A stretch of DNA of 7,656 nt from Parafilimonas sp. (GTDB lineage Bacteria; Bacteroidota; Bacteroidia; Chitinophagales; Chitinophagaceae). Below, piece by piece: positions 1-6,343 of the stretch. The position numbers and the translations under genes are program-made. Below the pieces are notes generated by a model. That model did not search any database and had not been told where the DNA came from. It worked only from the letters and a program-made list of their open reading frames with translations. Position 1 is the first letter of the stretch. Every line of letters begins with the position of its first letter. The stretch lies in NCBI GenBank assembly GCA_025927795.1, contig JAICKT010000211.1, forward strand, positions 1 through 7,656, in the 5' to 3' direction.

Positions 1-183
1 GCCATCATTCTTTATTTCGGTGCAGAATTTACAAAAGCTTATGCCATTAAATATGGTTCGCAAATTCATCCTAATTCTTATGCAGTAACTATGAAACAGG
101 TTGAAGTGGAAACGGGCAAACAATCTGTTCAAAAAAAAGAAGAAGCCACACATGAAGTAAAAGTTGTTCCTCCACCAAAATAA
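1..183 (+). CDS. YihY/BrkB-family inner-membrane protein, C-terminal fragment
   Basis: This is the last 60 codons of a reading frame that enters from the left edge and ends at a TAA at 181-183. The opening residues, AIILYFGAEFTKAYAIKYG, match the end of the last membrane helix of YihY/BrkB proteins, where an aromatic-GAEFT stretch followed by a Lys/Tyr-rich patch is typical. The remaining 35 or so residues form a hydrophilic tail rich in Lys, Glu and Val, ending PPPK, which would be cytoplasmic. YihY proteins are multi-pass membrane proteins once thought to be RNase BN; their real function is unsettled. Only the C-terminus is visible, so the assignment rests on a short motif. The next gene starts 18 bp downstream, so the three plus-strand genes are probably co-transcribed. 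Confidence 0.6.
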   Translation, partial: AIILYFGAEFTKAYAIKYGSQIHPNSYAVTMKQVEVETGKQSVQKKEEATHEVKVVPPPK

Positions 184-201
184 TTTCACACAAACATTAA
201 T

Positions 202-405
202 ATGGCAAAAGCATCAACAAAGAAATCTGCGAAAAAATCAACCCCAAAAAACAGCACTAAAAAAAATAAATTGGGTGTAAAAACTTCTTTGGTTAATAAT
301 ATCAACGCTAAAAAGAAAAAAGGTACATCCCACAGTAAAAAAAAGTCAACCATATCTAAAAAGAATTATAACGATATGGAAAATGACTGGGGAAAAAAGA
401 AATAG
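202..405 (+). CDS. small lysine-rich basic protein, histone H1-tail-like, function unknown
   Basis: The 67-residue product has about 22 lysines, no arginine, and many Ser, Thr and Asn residues in repeated AKK, TKK and SKKK blocks. The only acidic residues lie close together in the C-terminal YNDMENDWGKKK segment. It has no hydrophobic core, signal peptide or membrane segment, and should be disordered and strongly cationic. This composition resembles the tails of bacterial histone H1-like proteins and suggests binding to DNA, RNA or ribosomes, but that is inference from composition. The gene sits 18 bp after the YihY-like gene and 14 bp before ruvC. Its tidy operon spacing and ATG start argue that it is a real gene and not chance A-rich sequence. 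I do not recognise a named family. Confidence 0.6.
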   Translation: MAKASTKKSAKKSTPKNSTKKNKLGVKTSLVNNINAKKKKGTSHSKKKSTISKKNYNDMENDWGKKK

Positions 406-419
406 TATTTTCACATTTA

Positions 420-995
420 ATGAGCGCGTCTTCGCATATTATCTTAGGAATTGACCCAGGTTCTATAATTATGGGTTATGCAATTGTAACTGCAAATGGA
501 AATACAATCGAATTATTAAAAATGGATGTTTTAAAACTGGCAGCTTATAAAGATGCTTATCAGCGTTTACAAATAATCCATTCTGAAGTATGTAACTTAA
601 TACAAACACACAGACCAACAATGTTTGCGATTGAAGCGCCGTTCTTTGGAAAGAATGTACAAAGCATGTTAAAGCTTGGCAGGGCACAAGGCGTTGCAAT
701 TGCGGCAGCAATGCAGGCTGCAATTCCCGTTACAGAATATTCGCCAAAAAAAATAAAACAATCTGTAACGGGTAACGGAAATGCAACGAAAGAACAGGTT
801 TTTAAAATGTTGCAACATATAATTCAGTTTGAAGAAAAGCCGCATTTTTTTGATGCTACTGATGCGCTTGCTGTTGCTTTGTGCCATCATTATTCAACAT
901 CATCGCCTGTTAGCAATAATAAGAAAACAGTTAAAGGCTGGAAAGATTTTATAGTGCAAAATCCTGGCAGATTAAAAACTCCATCCGCCCCATAA
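420..995 (+). CDS. ruvC: crossover junction endodeoxyribonuclease RuvC
   Basis: RuvC is the dimeric, Mg2+-dependent resolvase that nicks Holliday junctions symmetrically, working with the RuvAB branch-migration motor in recombinational repair. The 191-residue product has the RNase H-like fold's acidic residues: Asp12 in ILGIDPGS, Glu72 in FAIEAPFFGKN, and Asp145 and Asp148 in FFDATDALAVALCHH. The stretch YSPKKIKQSVTGNGNATKEQ (about 107-126) is the conserved basic DNA-contact region. Length is a little above that of E. coli RuvC (173 aa) because of a basic C-terminal tail (about 167-191, GWKDFIVQNPGRLK). The ATG at 420 lies 14 bp after the preceding stop and places the first beta strand correctly at the N-terminus. 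All four catalytic acidic residues are present, so the enzyme should be active. Confidence 0.95.
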   Translation: MSASSHIILGIDPGSIIMGYAIVTANGNTIELLKMDVLKLAAYKDAYQRLQIIHSEVCNLIQTHRPTMFAIEAPFFGKNVQSMLKLGRAQGVAIAAAMQAAIPVTEYSPKKIKQSVTGNGNATKEQVFKMLQHIIQFEEKPHFFDATDALAVALCHHYSTSSPVSNNKKTVKGWKDFIVQNPGRLKTPSAP

Positions 996-1039
996 AGGGA
1001 AACCATAAGCCGTTTGATTGTTAGCCAACCTTATTTCAA

Positions 1040-1429
1040 TTACAAATTTTGGATAATTTTTTTCTGCGCTTCTTTTAATTGCTCTTCTGTTAATTTAATT
1101 TTTCCTCTTGTAAAGTTTAAATCGTCTGCAGAATTTATCGGAACTAAATGTAAATGTGCATGAGGGACTTCAAGACCTATTACTGCCATTCCGCAACGAT
1201 TGCATTTAAAAGATTTCTCGATTGCTTTCGCTATTGGCTTTGCAAAAACAAGCAACGCACTTAAATAATTGTTCTCCAAATCAAACATATTATCTACTTC
1301 CATTTTGGGTACCACCAATGTATGTCCTTCAACCAAAGGAAAAATATCAAGAAAGGCAAAAAATTTTTCATCTTCTGCAATTTTATAAGATGGAATTTCG
1401 CCTGCAACAATTTTTGAAAATATGCTCAT
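1040..1429 (-). CDS. HIT-family (histidine triad) nucleotide hydrolase
   Basis: The 129-residue protein is a single HIT domain, a small cytoplasmic nucleotidyl hydrolase/transferase fold acting on substrates such as AMP-lysine, AMP-NH2 or dinucleoside polyphosphates. The N-terminus MSIFSKIVAGEIPSYKI and the strand AFLDIFPLVEGHTLVVPK (about 25-42) are typical of Hint/HinT-like members. The active-site triad is HAHLHLVP, with His90, His92 and His94; His92 would form the covalent nucleotidyl intermediate. The N-terminal Cys-x2-Cys zinc site seen in many relatives (as CIFC) is replaced here by SIFS. A separate CNRC at 76-79 could be a different metal or redox pair, but this is speculative. The physiological substrate cannot be told from sequence. 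The gene converges on ruvC with a 44-bp gap and appears to be transcribed alone. Confidence 0.93.
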   Translation of the reverse strand: MSIFSKIVAGEIPSYKIAEDEKFFAFLDIFPLVEGHTLVVPKMEVDNMFDLENNYLSALLVFAKPIAKAIEKSFKCNRCGMAVIGLEVPHAHLHLVPINSADDLNFTRGKIKLTEEQLKEAQKKIIQNL

Positions 1430-1903
1430 AAAGTTTTTTGCGAAAGATACATGTTTTGTATTTTGATAACATGACGTTTATAATGATTATGACTTTAATG
1501 ATTTGTTTTTGCTTTCATCGCATTTTTTACAATAGATCAACAAGTGTATTTATTAAAGGCGCCGGTATTTTGTGTCCCATTCCTTTATTATTTAAAATCA
1601 GCGCCGGGTATATTTGCCGCAACATCTTTTCCGGTATCAATTACAACCAAAGAATCTTCGATGCTGTGAATAACAACCGTAGGAACTTTATTGTTTTTAA
1701 TTGCTGATGTCTGTCTCTCAAGATGGTATAACTCGCATGCATAACAAAGAATTCACATCTGCGGCTTTTTTAATATCCTATCCTGACATTAACATTTTAT
1801 TGGTCTGAATTTTGAAAGTTTCTGACGTATGAAAGAAATAGACAACCCTGCTGAAAATCTCACCCTAAGTTGATTTTAATAAACATTTCAAAGCAATCAA
1901 ACT
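1430..1903. other. 474-bp region with no intact gene
   Basis: This stretch separates the divergent HIT and response-regulator genes, so it should hold both promoters. No intact gene is seen. The largest open frame on the plus strand (1438-1707) is a shadow of minus-strand alpha/beta hydrolase debris at 1527-1740. The 5' flank of the HIT gene contains TATCTTTC on the minus strand, about 20 bases before its ATG. That differs by one base from the Bacteroidota -7 consensus TAnnTTTG, but no matching -33 TTG stands out. The part at 1741-1903 is AT-rich and I can assign nothing to it with confidence. Confidence 0.7.
1527..1740 (-). pseudogene. alpha/beta hydrolase remnant (C-terminal part, frameshifted)
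   Basis: Read on the minus strand, 1740-1588 gives YHLERQTSAI, then KVPTVVIHSIEDSL, then GKDVAANIPGADFK, ending in a TAA at 1590-1588. Shifted by one base, 1583-1527 continues as GMGHKIPAPLINTLVDLL and stops at 1529-1527. Joined, this is the familiar C-terminus of an alpha/beta hydrolase: a RQ-x-AI helix, the VPTxVIHGxxDPLV strand that carries the catalytic acid, then the IPGA and GMGH segment that carries the catalytic histidine. The remnant keeps the acid position (Asp in IEDSL) and the His of GMGH, but they are in different frames. About ten residues usually found between RQxAAI and the VPT strand are missing. A possible earlier piece, DIKKAADVNSLL, lies in another frame near 1735-1775. 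The N-terminal half and the nucleophile elbow are absent, so this is a dead gene. Confidence 0.72.
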
Positions 1904-2347
1904 ATGCCGGGTTATTCAGATACTGTTGCAATTATTGATGACGATGAAATTTCATTATTATTAATAAGAAAATTTCTTGAACAAAAACAAGCTGCTAAAT
2001 TTATTCTGCCTTTTTCAAGTGGTTTTGAGGCATTAAGCTTTTTTGAAAATAATGCAAATAATTTTTTGGAATTACCCTGGCTCATACTTCTCGACATTAC
2101 TATGCCTGGTATGAGTGGCTGGCAATTTTTAAAAGAATTAAACAAGATAAAATTTATTAATGGCTATAAACCTGCAGTTTGCATTATCAGCGCGAGTGAA
2201 ACTATAGATTTTCAAGTATTAAAAAATTATCCTTTTATAAAAGGTTATCTTATGAAGCCTGTTATACCAGGTAAATTAATTGTAATGGTTAACCAATTGA
2301 AAATAAGTATTGAAGCAAGTAATAGCGTTGGCTCAACTATTTATTGA
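1904..2347 (+). CDS. stand-alone response-regulator receiver protein (CheY-like)
   Basis: The 147-residue protein is a single receiver domain with no DNA-binding or enzymatic output domain. The acidic Mg2+ pocket is IIDDDE (Asp12-Asp14), the phosphoacceptor is Asp64 in LILLDITMPGMSGW, the conserved Ser/Thr is Ser96 in CIISAS, and the invariant Lys is Lys118 in GYLMKPV. All key residues for phosphorylation by a histidine kinase are therefore present. A short tail after about residue 130 (KISIEASNSVGSTIY) has no recognisable domain. Single-domain receivers usually act by protein-protein contact or within phosphorelays. No kinase gene is visible in the window, so its partner is unknown. It is flanked by the hydrolase remnant upstream and by a convergent glycosyltransferase gene 47 bp downstream, and is probably monocistronic. 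The ATG at 1904 gives a standard N-terminus just before beta-1. Confidence 0.92.
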   Translation: MPGYSDTVAIIDDDEISLLLIRKFLEQKQAAKFILPFSSGFEALSFFENNANNFLELPWLILLDITMPGMSGWQFLKELNKIKFINGYKPAVCIISASETIDFQVLKNYPFIKGYLMKPVIPGKLIVMVNQLKISIEASNSVGSTIY

Positions 2348-2394
2348 TAAAATTATCATGTACATATTAATCCACAAATGAACATAAAGAATAA

Positions 2395-3423
2395 CTATGC
2401 TGCTGTTTGTGTGTCAGTATTTTTTTGTTTGGCAACAGATTTATCTGAAATCATTTTCACTACTTCCGCAAATACTATTTCAAAATGTGGTTCTTTCGTC
2501 CAGTCAATTACATGATGTAAATTTTTATTAACAGGCGCCCAGCGTTCAGGTTCTCCATCCATACTTATAATAACACTGGGTGTTTTAACAGCGGCAGCAA
2601 TATGAGAAACGCCGGTGCAATTTGCAATCAGCATAAATGCATTTCGTATTAATACTGCAACAGCGCCTACACTTGTTTTGCCTGTTACATCAATTACAGG
2701 ATGATGAATGCATTTAATAAGTTCTCTTGTTATATCGCGTTCTTCTTCTGTGCCTGTAACAACAATTGTAAAACCGTTTTCAATGCAGTAATCAGCAAGC
2801 ACAGCAAAGAATTGCGGCGGCCATTGCCTTGAAGCATCAGCAGAACCCGGATGAATGCAGATATATTTTTTGTTAACGAGCGGTAAGCATAATGCATCAA
2901 ATTCCTGTTCATCTTTTTCTGTTATTGGAAAGTCAAGCTCAGGTTTTTTTGTTTTTATACCAAGATGCTCCATTAATAAAATATGCCGTTGTGCTTCATA
3001 ACCATAATCAGGATAAGGCATGAATAAATCGGATTCGATATAACTTTTATCATTATAAAATCCTGCTACATTTTTGGCGTTAAACAAAAGCAATAGCGCA
3101 TTAACAATAGTTCCATTACCCTGCATTTGTAAAACAAGATCAAAGTTTTCTTCACGCATTTGCTGAATAAATTCTTCAAACAACCTTCTATTGAAAGGTT
3201 GTTCCGGTAAGCCTATGCAACCTGGAAAATGAATAAAGCGATCTATATACATATTAAAACGCTCAACAAATTTTTTTGCCCAGGGCAAACCAAGTAAAAC
3301 TATTTCTGCATTTGGATAAGCAGAGCGCAATGCTTTTATTGCCGGAACTGCACAAAGCATATCGCCTAACTTCAGCGCACGAAACACGGCAATTTTGTGA
3401 ATGTTTTTCGTGGACAATTTCAT
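2395..3423 (-). CDS. glycosyltransferase family 9 (ADP-heptose:LPS heptosyltransferase-like)
   Basis: GT9 enzymes are GT-B-fold, cytoplasmic or membrane-peripheral transferases that usually move heptose from ADP-heptose onto lipopolysaccharide core or other glycans. The N-terminal half of this 342-residue protein starts IAVFRALKLGDMLCAVPAIK, where Asp21 of the GD motif corresponds to the catalytic Asp of WaaC. The C-terminal nucleotide-binding half has IHPGSADASRQWP (190-202) and NCTGVSHIAAAVKTPSV (268-284). The usual Asp of the D[ST]GxxH motif is Cys269 here. The last 25 or so residues are polar and look disordered. Its ATG overlaps the TGA of the upstream family 2 glycosyltransferase gene by 4 bp (ATGA), which indicates translational coupling in the carbamoyltransferase operon. 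The donor sugar is assumed from the family; no heptose-synthesis gene is in the window. Confidence 0.9.
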   Translation of the reverse strand: MKLSTKNIHKIAVFRALKLGDMLCAVPAIKALRSAYPNAEIVLLGLPWAKKFVERFNMYIDRFIHFPGCIGLPEQPFNRRLFEEFIQQMREENFDLVLQMQGNGTIVNALLLLFNAKNVAGFYNDKSYIESDLFMPYPDYGYEAQRHILLMEHLGIKTKKPELDFPITEKDEQEFDALCLPLVNKKYICIHPGSADASRQWPPQFFAVLADYCIENGFTIVVTGTEEERDITRELIKCIHHPVIDVTGKTSVGAVAVLIRNAFMLIANCTGVSHIAAAVKTPSVIISMDGEPERWAPVNKNLHHVIDWTKEPHFEIVFAEVVKMISDKSVAKQKNTDTQTAA

Positions 3424-4400
3424 AATAAAAGGGTTTTATATTTGAATGATCCGTATAACGTCCAGAATACAGAAAGAAAAGGTATCAACGCAGATGTTAT
3501 AATCATTTCAATGATATGCGATATGTTTTTTGATGTTGCTTTTAATCTTCTTACAGTAAATTCAGTAAGCAAAACAAGCCACGCTAAAAATGAAAGCGAC
3601 GCAGCAACATAAAATTCATTTATAACACAAATAACAGAAATACTTAAGAGTAAAATCATTGCATAATAATTCCATACAGGCTTAGCGCTGATTTTTTGTT
3701 TGTACAGATCAATATGTTTTTTATACAGCAAAGCATTGAATGCACTTTTCTTTTGTTCCTTCAAACTTATTCCCCAACCGGCCTTCCGTACAGGATGTAT
3801 AACAACCGCATTTTTTATTTCATAAATTGGAGTTGTTGCCTTGATCAATTTAAAATGCATATCACTGTCTTCGCGCCATGCAATTGGAAACGCCTCATCA
3901 AAACCACCAACTTTATTAAATGCTGTTTTTGTTATCGCACAATTTGCTGTAATAAATTCTGCTGTTTGTAAATTGGCAATGTTCTTTTCATAATCAGTTG
4001 GCTCATCAGAATGCGGTACAATTGTTTGCCCTGTAAATGCTGCTTCTGTTTTATTAGTTAATTTGTAAGCATTGCAAAATGATTTCAGCCAATCTGATTG
4101 CGGTAAACAATCATCATCAGTAAAAACAATTAATTCCGCCTTCGCGAATTGTACGCCTTTATTTCTTGCAGCCGCCGGTCCCTTTTTTTCTTTTAAACTA
4201 TGACAGTAAATATTAAAAGATAATTCCTGTTGAGACAAATAGGCGACTTCTGTTTTTGTTTCAATATCCGGTCCATCCGTAATAACAATTACCTCGTATT
4301 TTTCTTTTGGAAAATTTTGATGCGCAAGTTGCGTTAAGCATTTAATTAATAATGCGCGTCTTTTAAAAGTTGGGATGACAACAGAAACCTGGATGCTCAT
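3420..4400 (-). CDS. glycosyltransferase family 2 with C-terminal membrane helices
   Basis: The 326-residue protein begins with a GT-A domain: VSVVIPTFKRRALLIKCL (5-22), the donor-binding strand YEVIVITDG (35-43), GPAAARNKGV (74-83), and the metal-binding DxD-type motif VFTDDDCLP (Asp95-Asp97). WREDSDMHFKL (175-185) is the ED-type catalytic motif, with Glu177 and Asp178 as base candidates. After a basic linker, hydrophobic segments at about 246-281 and 298-317 suggest two or three membrane helices, so the enzyme should sit on the inner-membrane face and act on a lipid-linked acceptor. The gene starts 2 bp after the carbamoyltransferase stop and overlaps the family 9 gene by 4 bp, making it the middle gene of a tight operon. 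The fold and family are clear; the sugar transferred is unknown. Confidence 0.92.
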   Translation of the reverse strand: MSIQVSVVIPTFKRRALLIKCLTQLAHQNFPKEKYEVIVITDGPDIETKTEVAYLSQQELSFNIYCHSLKEKKGPAAARNKGVQFAKAELIVFTDDDCLPQSDWLKSFCNAYKLTNKTEAAFTGQTIVPHSDEPTDYEKNIANLQTAEFITANCAITKTAFNKVGGFDEAFPIAWREDSDMHFKLIKATTPIYEIKNAVVIHPVRKAGWGISLKEQKKSAFNALLYKKHIDLYKQKISAKPVWNYYAMILLLSISVICVINEFYVAASLSFLAWLVLLTEFTVRRLKATSKNISHIIEMIITSALIPFLSVFWTLYGSFKYKTLLL

Positions 4401-4402
4401 AA

Positions 4403-6118
4403 TTATTTTTCCAATAAAAATGAATTAATAACAAGCGCATCAAAAGGCGATGTCCAAAAACATTCAATCGCATCTCTTGGTGTGCAAACAATCGGTTCCC
4501 CTCTTGTGTTAAATGATGTATTTATTAAAACCGGAACACCTGTTTTTTTCTTAAACGCTTTCAGCAAATCATAATATAAAGCATGCTGATTGCGATTAAT
4601 AGTTTGAATGCGCGCTGTGTTATCTACATGCCGCACTGCGGGAATTTTATCTGCCTTGTCTTCTTTTACATTATACACAAACAGCATGAAAGGAGAATAG
4701 TCTGCATTTTCAAACCAGTCACCTGCATCTTCTTCAAGCACAACCGGCGCAACCGGGCGAAAGTCTTCACGGTCTTTAATTTCATTCAGGCGCTGCTGCA
4801 TAGATGCGTTTACCGGCGAAGCAAGAATTGAACGGCTTCCCAATGCCCGCGGACCAAATTCCATTCTTCCCTGGTACCAGCCAATCACTTTATCTTCTGC
4901 AAGAATATCTGCAGTTTCTTCAGCAATATTTTCTAATTTTCTATACGGAACTTTTGTCCATTTTAAGAACTGTTCTGTTTCTTCATCAGCATAATCCGGT
5001 CCCCAATAACAATGCTCCATTTCATATCGCTGATAATTATTTTTTCTTTGTTGTGCATCTATCCATAATGCCGCACCCAGTGCTGTGCCTGAATCTCCGG
5101 CTGCAGGCTGCACCCAAATATTTTTAAAAGATGTATTATCTCTTATCACTGCATTCATTACACAATTTAATGCAACACCACCCGCAAGACACAAATTTTC
5201 ACACTGTGTTTTTTCATACAACCAGTTAGCCAATTTTAAAACAGTTTCTTCCAAAACTTTTTGTAATGAATGTGCAATGTCAAATTGTTTTTGTGTGAAA
5301 GGGTCGTTCCTTAATCTTCGCTTTCCAAATATTTTTTCAAAGTCAGTTCCCTTAATTTTATATTGTCCATCATCATACACTTCTATCATTTTTCTGAAAG
5401 CATCTAAATAAACGGGTTTGCCATAAGATGCCAGCGCCATTACTTTATATTCATCTGATGAATGCAAAAAACCAAGATGCGTGGTTACAGCTTCATACAA
5501 CAAACCAAGCGAATGCGGCATATTAACCTGTGACAATAATTTTAAATCATTGCCTTTGCCCAAATAATAACTGGTAGTTGCTTTTTCACCTCTGCCATCA
5601 AGCACCATAACCGCCGCTCTGTTGTATGGTGATGGTAAAAATGCACTCGCTGCATGCGCAATATGATGATCAACAAAATGCCATTTATTTATTTCTGTTT
5701 CTGCACCGGCAAATCTTTTTTGCAGATGATGCGGATAACCATCTGCAAGCTGACCGGGCGCATTTACAATAAAAGATAAAAACAATGGATCCCATTCAGA
5801 ATTCCATTCTTTTGATTTTGTGCTTAACTGAGGCTGCAATGGAAGACTAATCTCCGGATTGCCCGCATGTTCTCCTAGTAGCAGGTAAGGATTGAATGAG
5901 TAGGCAATGTTGTCAACATCATTCAAGTGTATTCCTGCAACCTGCAAACAATAATCAATTGCATGAAAGGGCAATTCATATGTTGAAAAAGGTACCGGGC
6001 GTTTGCCATGTTTAATATGTGTGAATCTCTCTTCTTCTGCGGCAGCTAACAATCTTCCATCTTTTATGATGCATGCAGATGAATCATGAAACGCTGCATT
6101 AATTCCTAATGTGTACAT
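4403..6118 (-). CDS. O-carbamoyltransferase, NodU/CmcH/TobZ family
   Basis: These enzymes use carbamoyl phosphate and ATP to form carbamoyl-adenylate and then transfer the carbamoyl group to a hydroxyl, often on a sugar. The 571-residue protein has the two-domain layout of the family. The N-terminal Kae1-like part starts YTLGINAAFHDSSACII and has DHHIAHAASAF (150-160), whose His151 and His155 form the HxxxH metal site. It also has SDEYKVMALASYG (221-233), LAGGVALNCVMN (311-322) and VQPAAGDSGTALGAAL (336-351), where Asp342 matches the third metal ligand. The C-terminal carbamoyltransferase domain carries GRMEFGPRALGSRSILA (417-433), REDFRPVAPVV (450-460), DNTARIQ (499-505) and LINTSFNTRGEPIV (531-544). 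Nothing is truncated. It is the first gene of an operon with two glycosyltransferases, so a glycan or sugar nucleotide is the likely substrate. The ATG at 6118 is followed directly by the conserved beta-1 strand. Confidence 0.95.
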   Translation of the reverse strand: MYTLGINAAFHDSSACIIKDGRLLAAAEEERFTHIKHGKRPVPFSTYELPFHAIDYCLQVAGIHLNDVDNIAYSFNPYLLLGEHAGNPEISLPLQPQLSTKSKEWNSEWDPLFLSFIVNAPGQLADGYPHHLQKRFAGAETEINKWHFVDHHIAHAASAFLPSPYNRAAVMVLDGRGEKATTSYYLGKGNDLKLLSQVNMPHSLGLLYEAVTTHLGFLHSSDEYKVMALASYGKPVYLDAFRKMIEVYDDGQYKIKGTDFEKIFGKRRLRNDPFTQKQFDIAHSLQKVLEETVLKLANWLYEKTQCENLCLAGGVALNCVMNAVIRDNTSFKNIWVQPAAGDSGTALGAALWIDAQQRKNNYQRYEMEHCYWGPDYADEETEQFLKWTKVPYRKLENIAEETADILAEDKVIGWYQGRMEFGPRALGSRSILASPVNASMQQRLNEIKDREDFRPVAPVVLEEDAGDWFENADYSPFMLFVYNVKEDKADKIPAVRHVDNTARIQTINRNQHALYYDLLKAFKKKTGVPVLINTSFNTRGEPIVCTPRDAIECFWTSPFDALVINSFLLEK

Positions 6119-6166
6119 AGATTAGCTTATGCATGTTTGAAATCAAATAGTAAACCGATAACTGTT

Positions 6167-6227
6167 GAACATTAAAAAAAAACCTTACCAGTCAGAATAT
6201 CAATCCATCGAACATCAAAAAAAAATC
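6167..6227. repeat. pair of A-tract direct repeats (GAACATYA9)
   Basis: GAACATTAAAAAAAAACC at 6167-6184 is repeated as GAACATCAAAAAAAAATC at 6210-6227. Each has nine consecutive A residues after GAACAT and one pyrimidine, and the copies differ at two of 18 positions. They start 43 bp apart, close to four helical turns, so both A-tracts would lie on the same DNA face. This could favour bending or binding by a nucleoid protein or regulator, but the role is inferred. Confidence 0.5.
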
Positions 6228-6241
6228 ATAACAAAAAGTTT

Positions 6242-6262
6242 TGTTGTGATTACTACACAACA
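6242..6262. repeat. inverted repeat 1 (7-bp arms, 7-bp spacer)
   Basis: TGTTGTG at 6242-6248 and its exact complement CACAACA at 6256-6262 flank the spacer ATTACTA. It lies in the divergent spacer, about 80 bp before the longest start of the plus-strand glycosyltransferase gene. It could be a dimeric regulator's operator or a small hairpin in the leader RNA. It is not followed by a T-run, so it is not a typical terminator. Confidence 0.45.
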
Positions 6263-6276
6263 CTTGTAGAAACTTA

Positions 6277-6297
6277 TACATACTAGATATGTATGTA
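6277..6297. repeat. inverted repeat 2 (7-bp arms, 7-bp spacer)
   Basis: TACATAC at 6277-6283 and GTATGTA at 6291-6297 flank TAGATAT. An alternative register pairs ATACATA (6276-6282) with TATGTAT (6288-6294) around five bases. Its geometry equals that of inverted repeat 1, and the two centres are 35 bp apart, but the arm sequences differ. It sits 46 bp before the longest start of the downstream glycosyltransferase gene, a position that suits an operator or leader hairpin. Confidence 0.45.
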
Positions 6298-6343
6298 ATA
6301 AAAATTATAAACGCTTCTTATTAAAAGCAAGTGTTTAAAAGAA

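Larger units (their letters stand above)
6119..6343. promoter_or_regulatory. divergent intergenic spacer between the two glycan-gene arms
   Basis: This 225-bp spacer separates two divergently transcribed operons and must contain both promoters. It is very AT-rich. It holds two similar A-tract repeats (6167 and 6210) and two inverted repeats (6242 and 6277), listed separately. On the minus strand, TACTATTTG (+ strand 6144-6152, CAAATAGTA) resembles the Bacteroidota -7 element TAnnTTTG with one extra base, about 26 bases before the carbamoyltransferase ATG. No convincing -33 element accompanies it. Neither first gene has a Shine-Dalgarno sequence, which is usual in this phylum. Exact start sites cannot be called from sequence. 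Confidence 0.5.

Noticed and set aside
202..405. A-rich low-complexity stretch as non-coding sequence
   Set aside because: The frame has an ATG, operon-like spacing on both sides and a varied C-terminal tail, so a real small protein is more likely.
469..890. Two minus-strand open frames overlapping ruvC
   Set aside because: They are antisense to an intact ruvC with all catalytic residues, and their Cys/Phe/Leu-rich composition is typical of shadow frames.
996..1039. Possible bidirectional terminator between ruvC and the HIT gene
   Set aside because: Only four-base complementary pieces could be found, with no stable stem or T-run.
1438..1707. 89-codon open frame on the plus strand in the HIT-receiver gap
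   Set aside because: Its translation is rich in Cys, Phe, Ile and Asn with no family resemblance, and it lies antisense to clear alpha/beta hydrolase debris.
2345..2358. Palindrome TGATAA-AA-TTATCA at the end of the receiver gene as a terminator
   Set aside because: The arms are all weak AT-rich pairs, the loop is only two bases (four if the inner pair opens) and no T-run follows.
4583..5411. Three plus-strand open frames of 82-108 codons inside the carbamoyltransferase gene
   Set aside because: They lie antisense to a full-length conserved enzyme and their translations show no recognisable motif.
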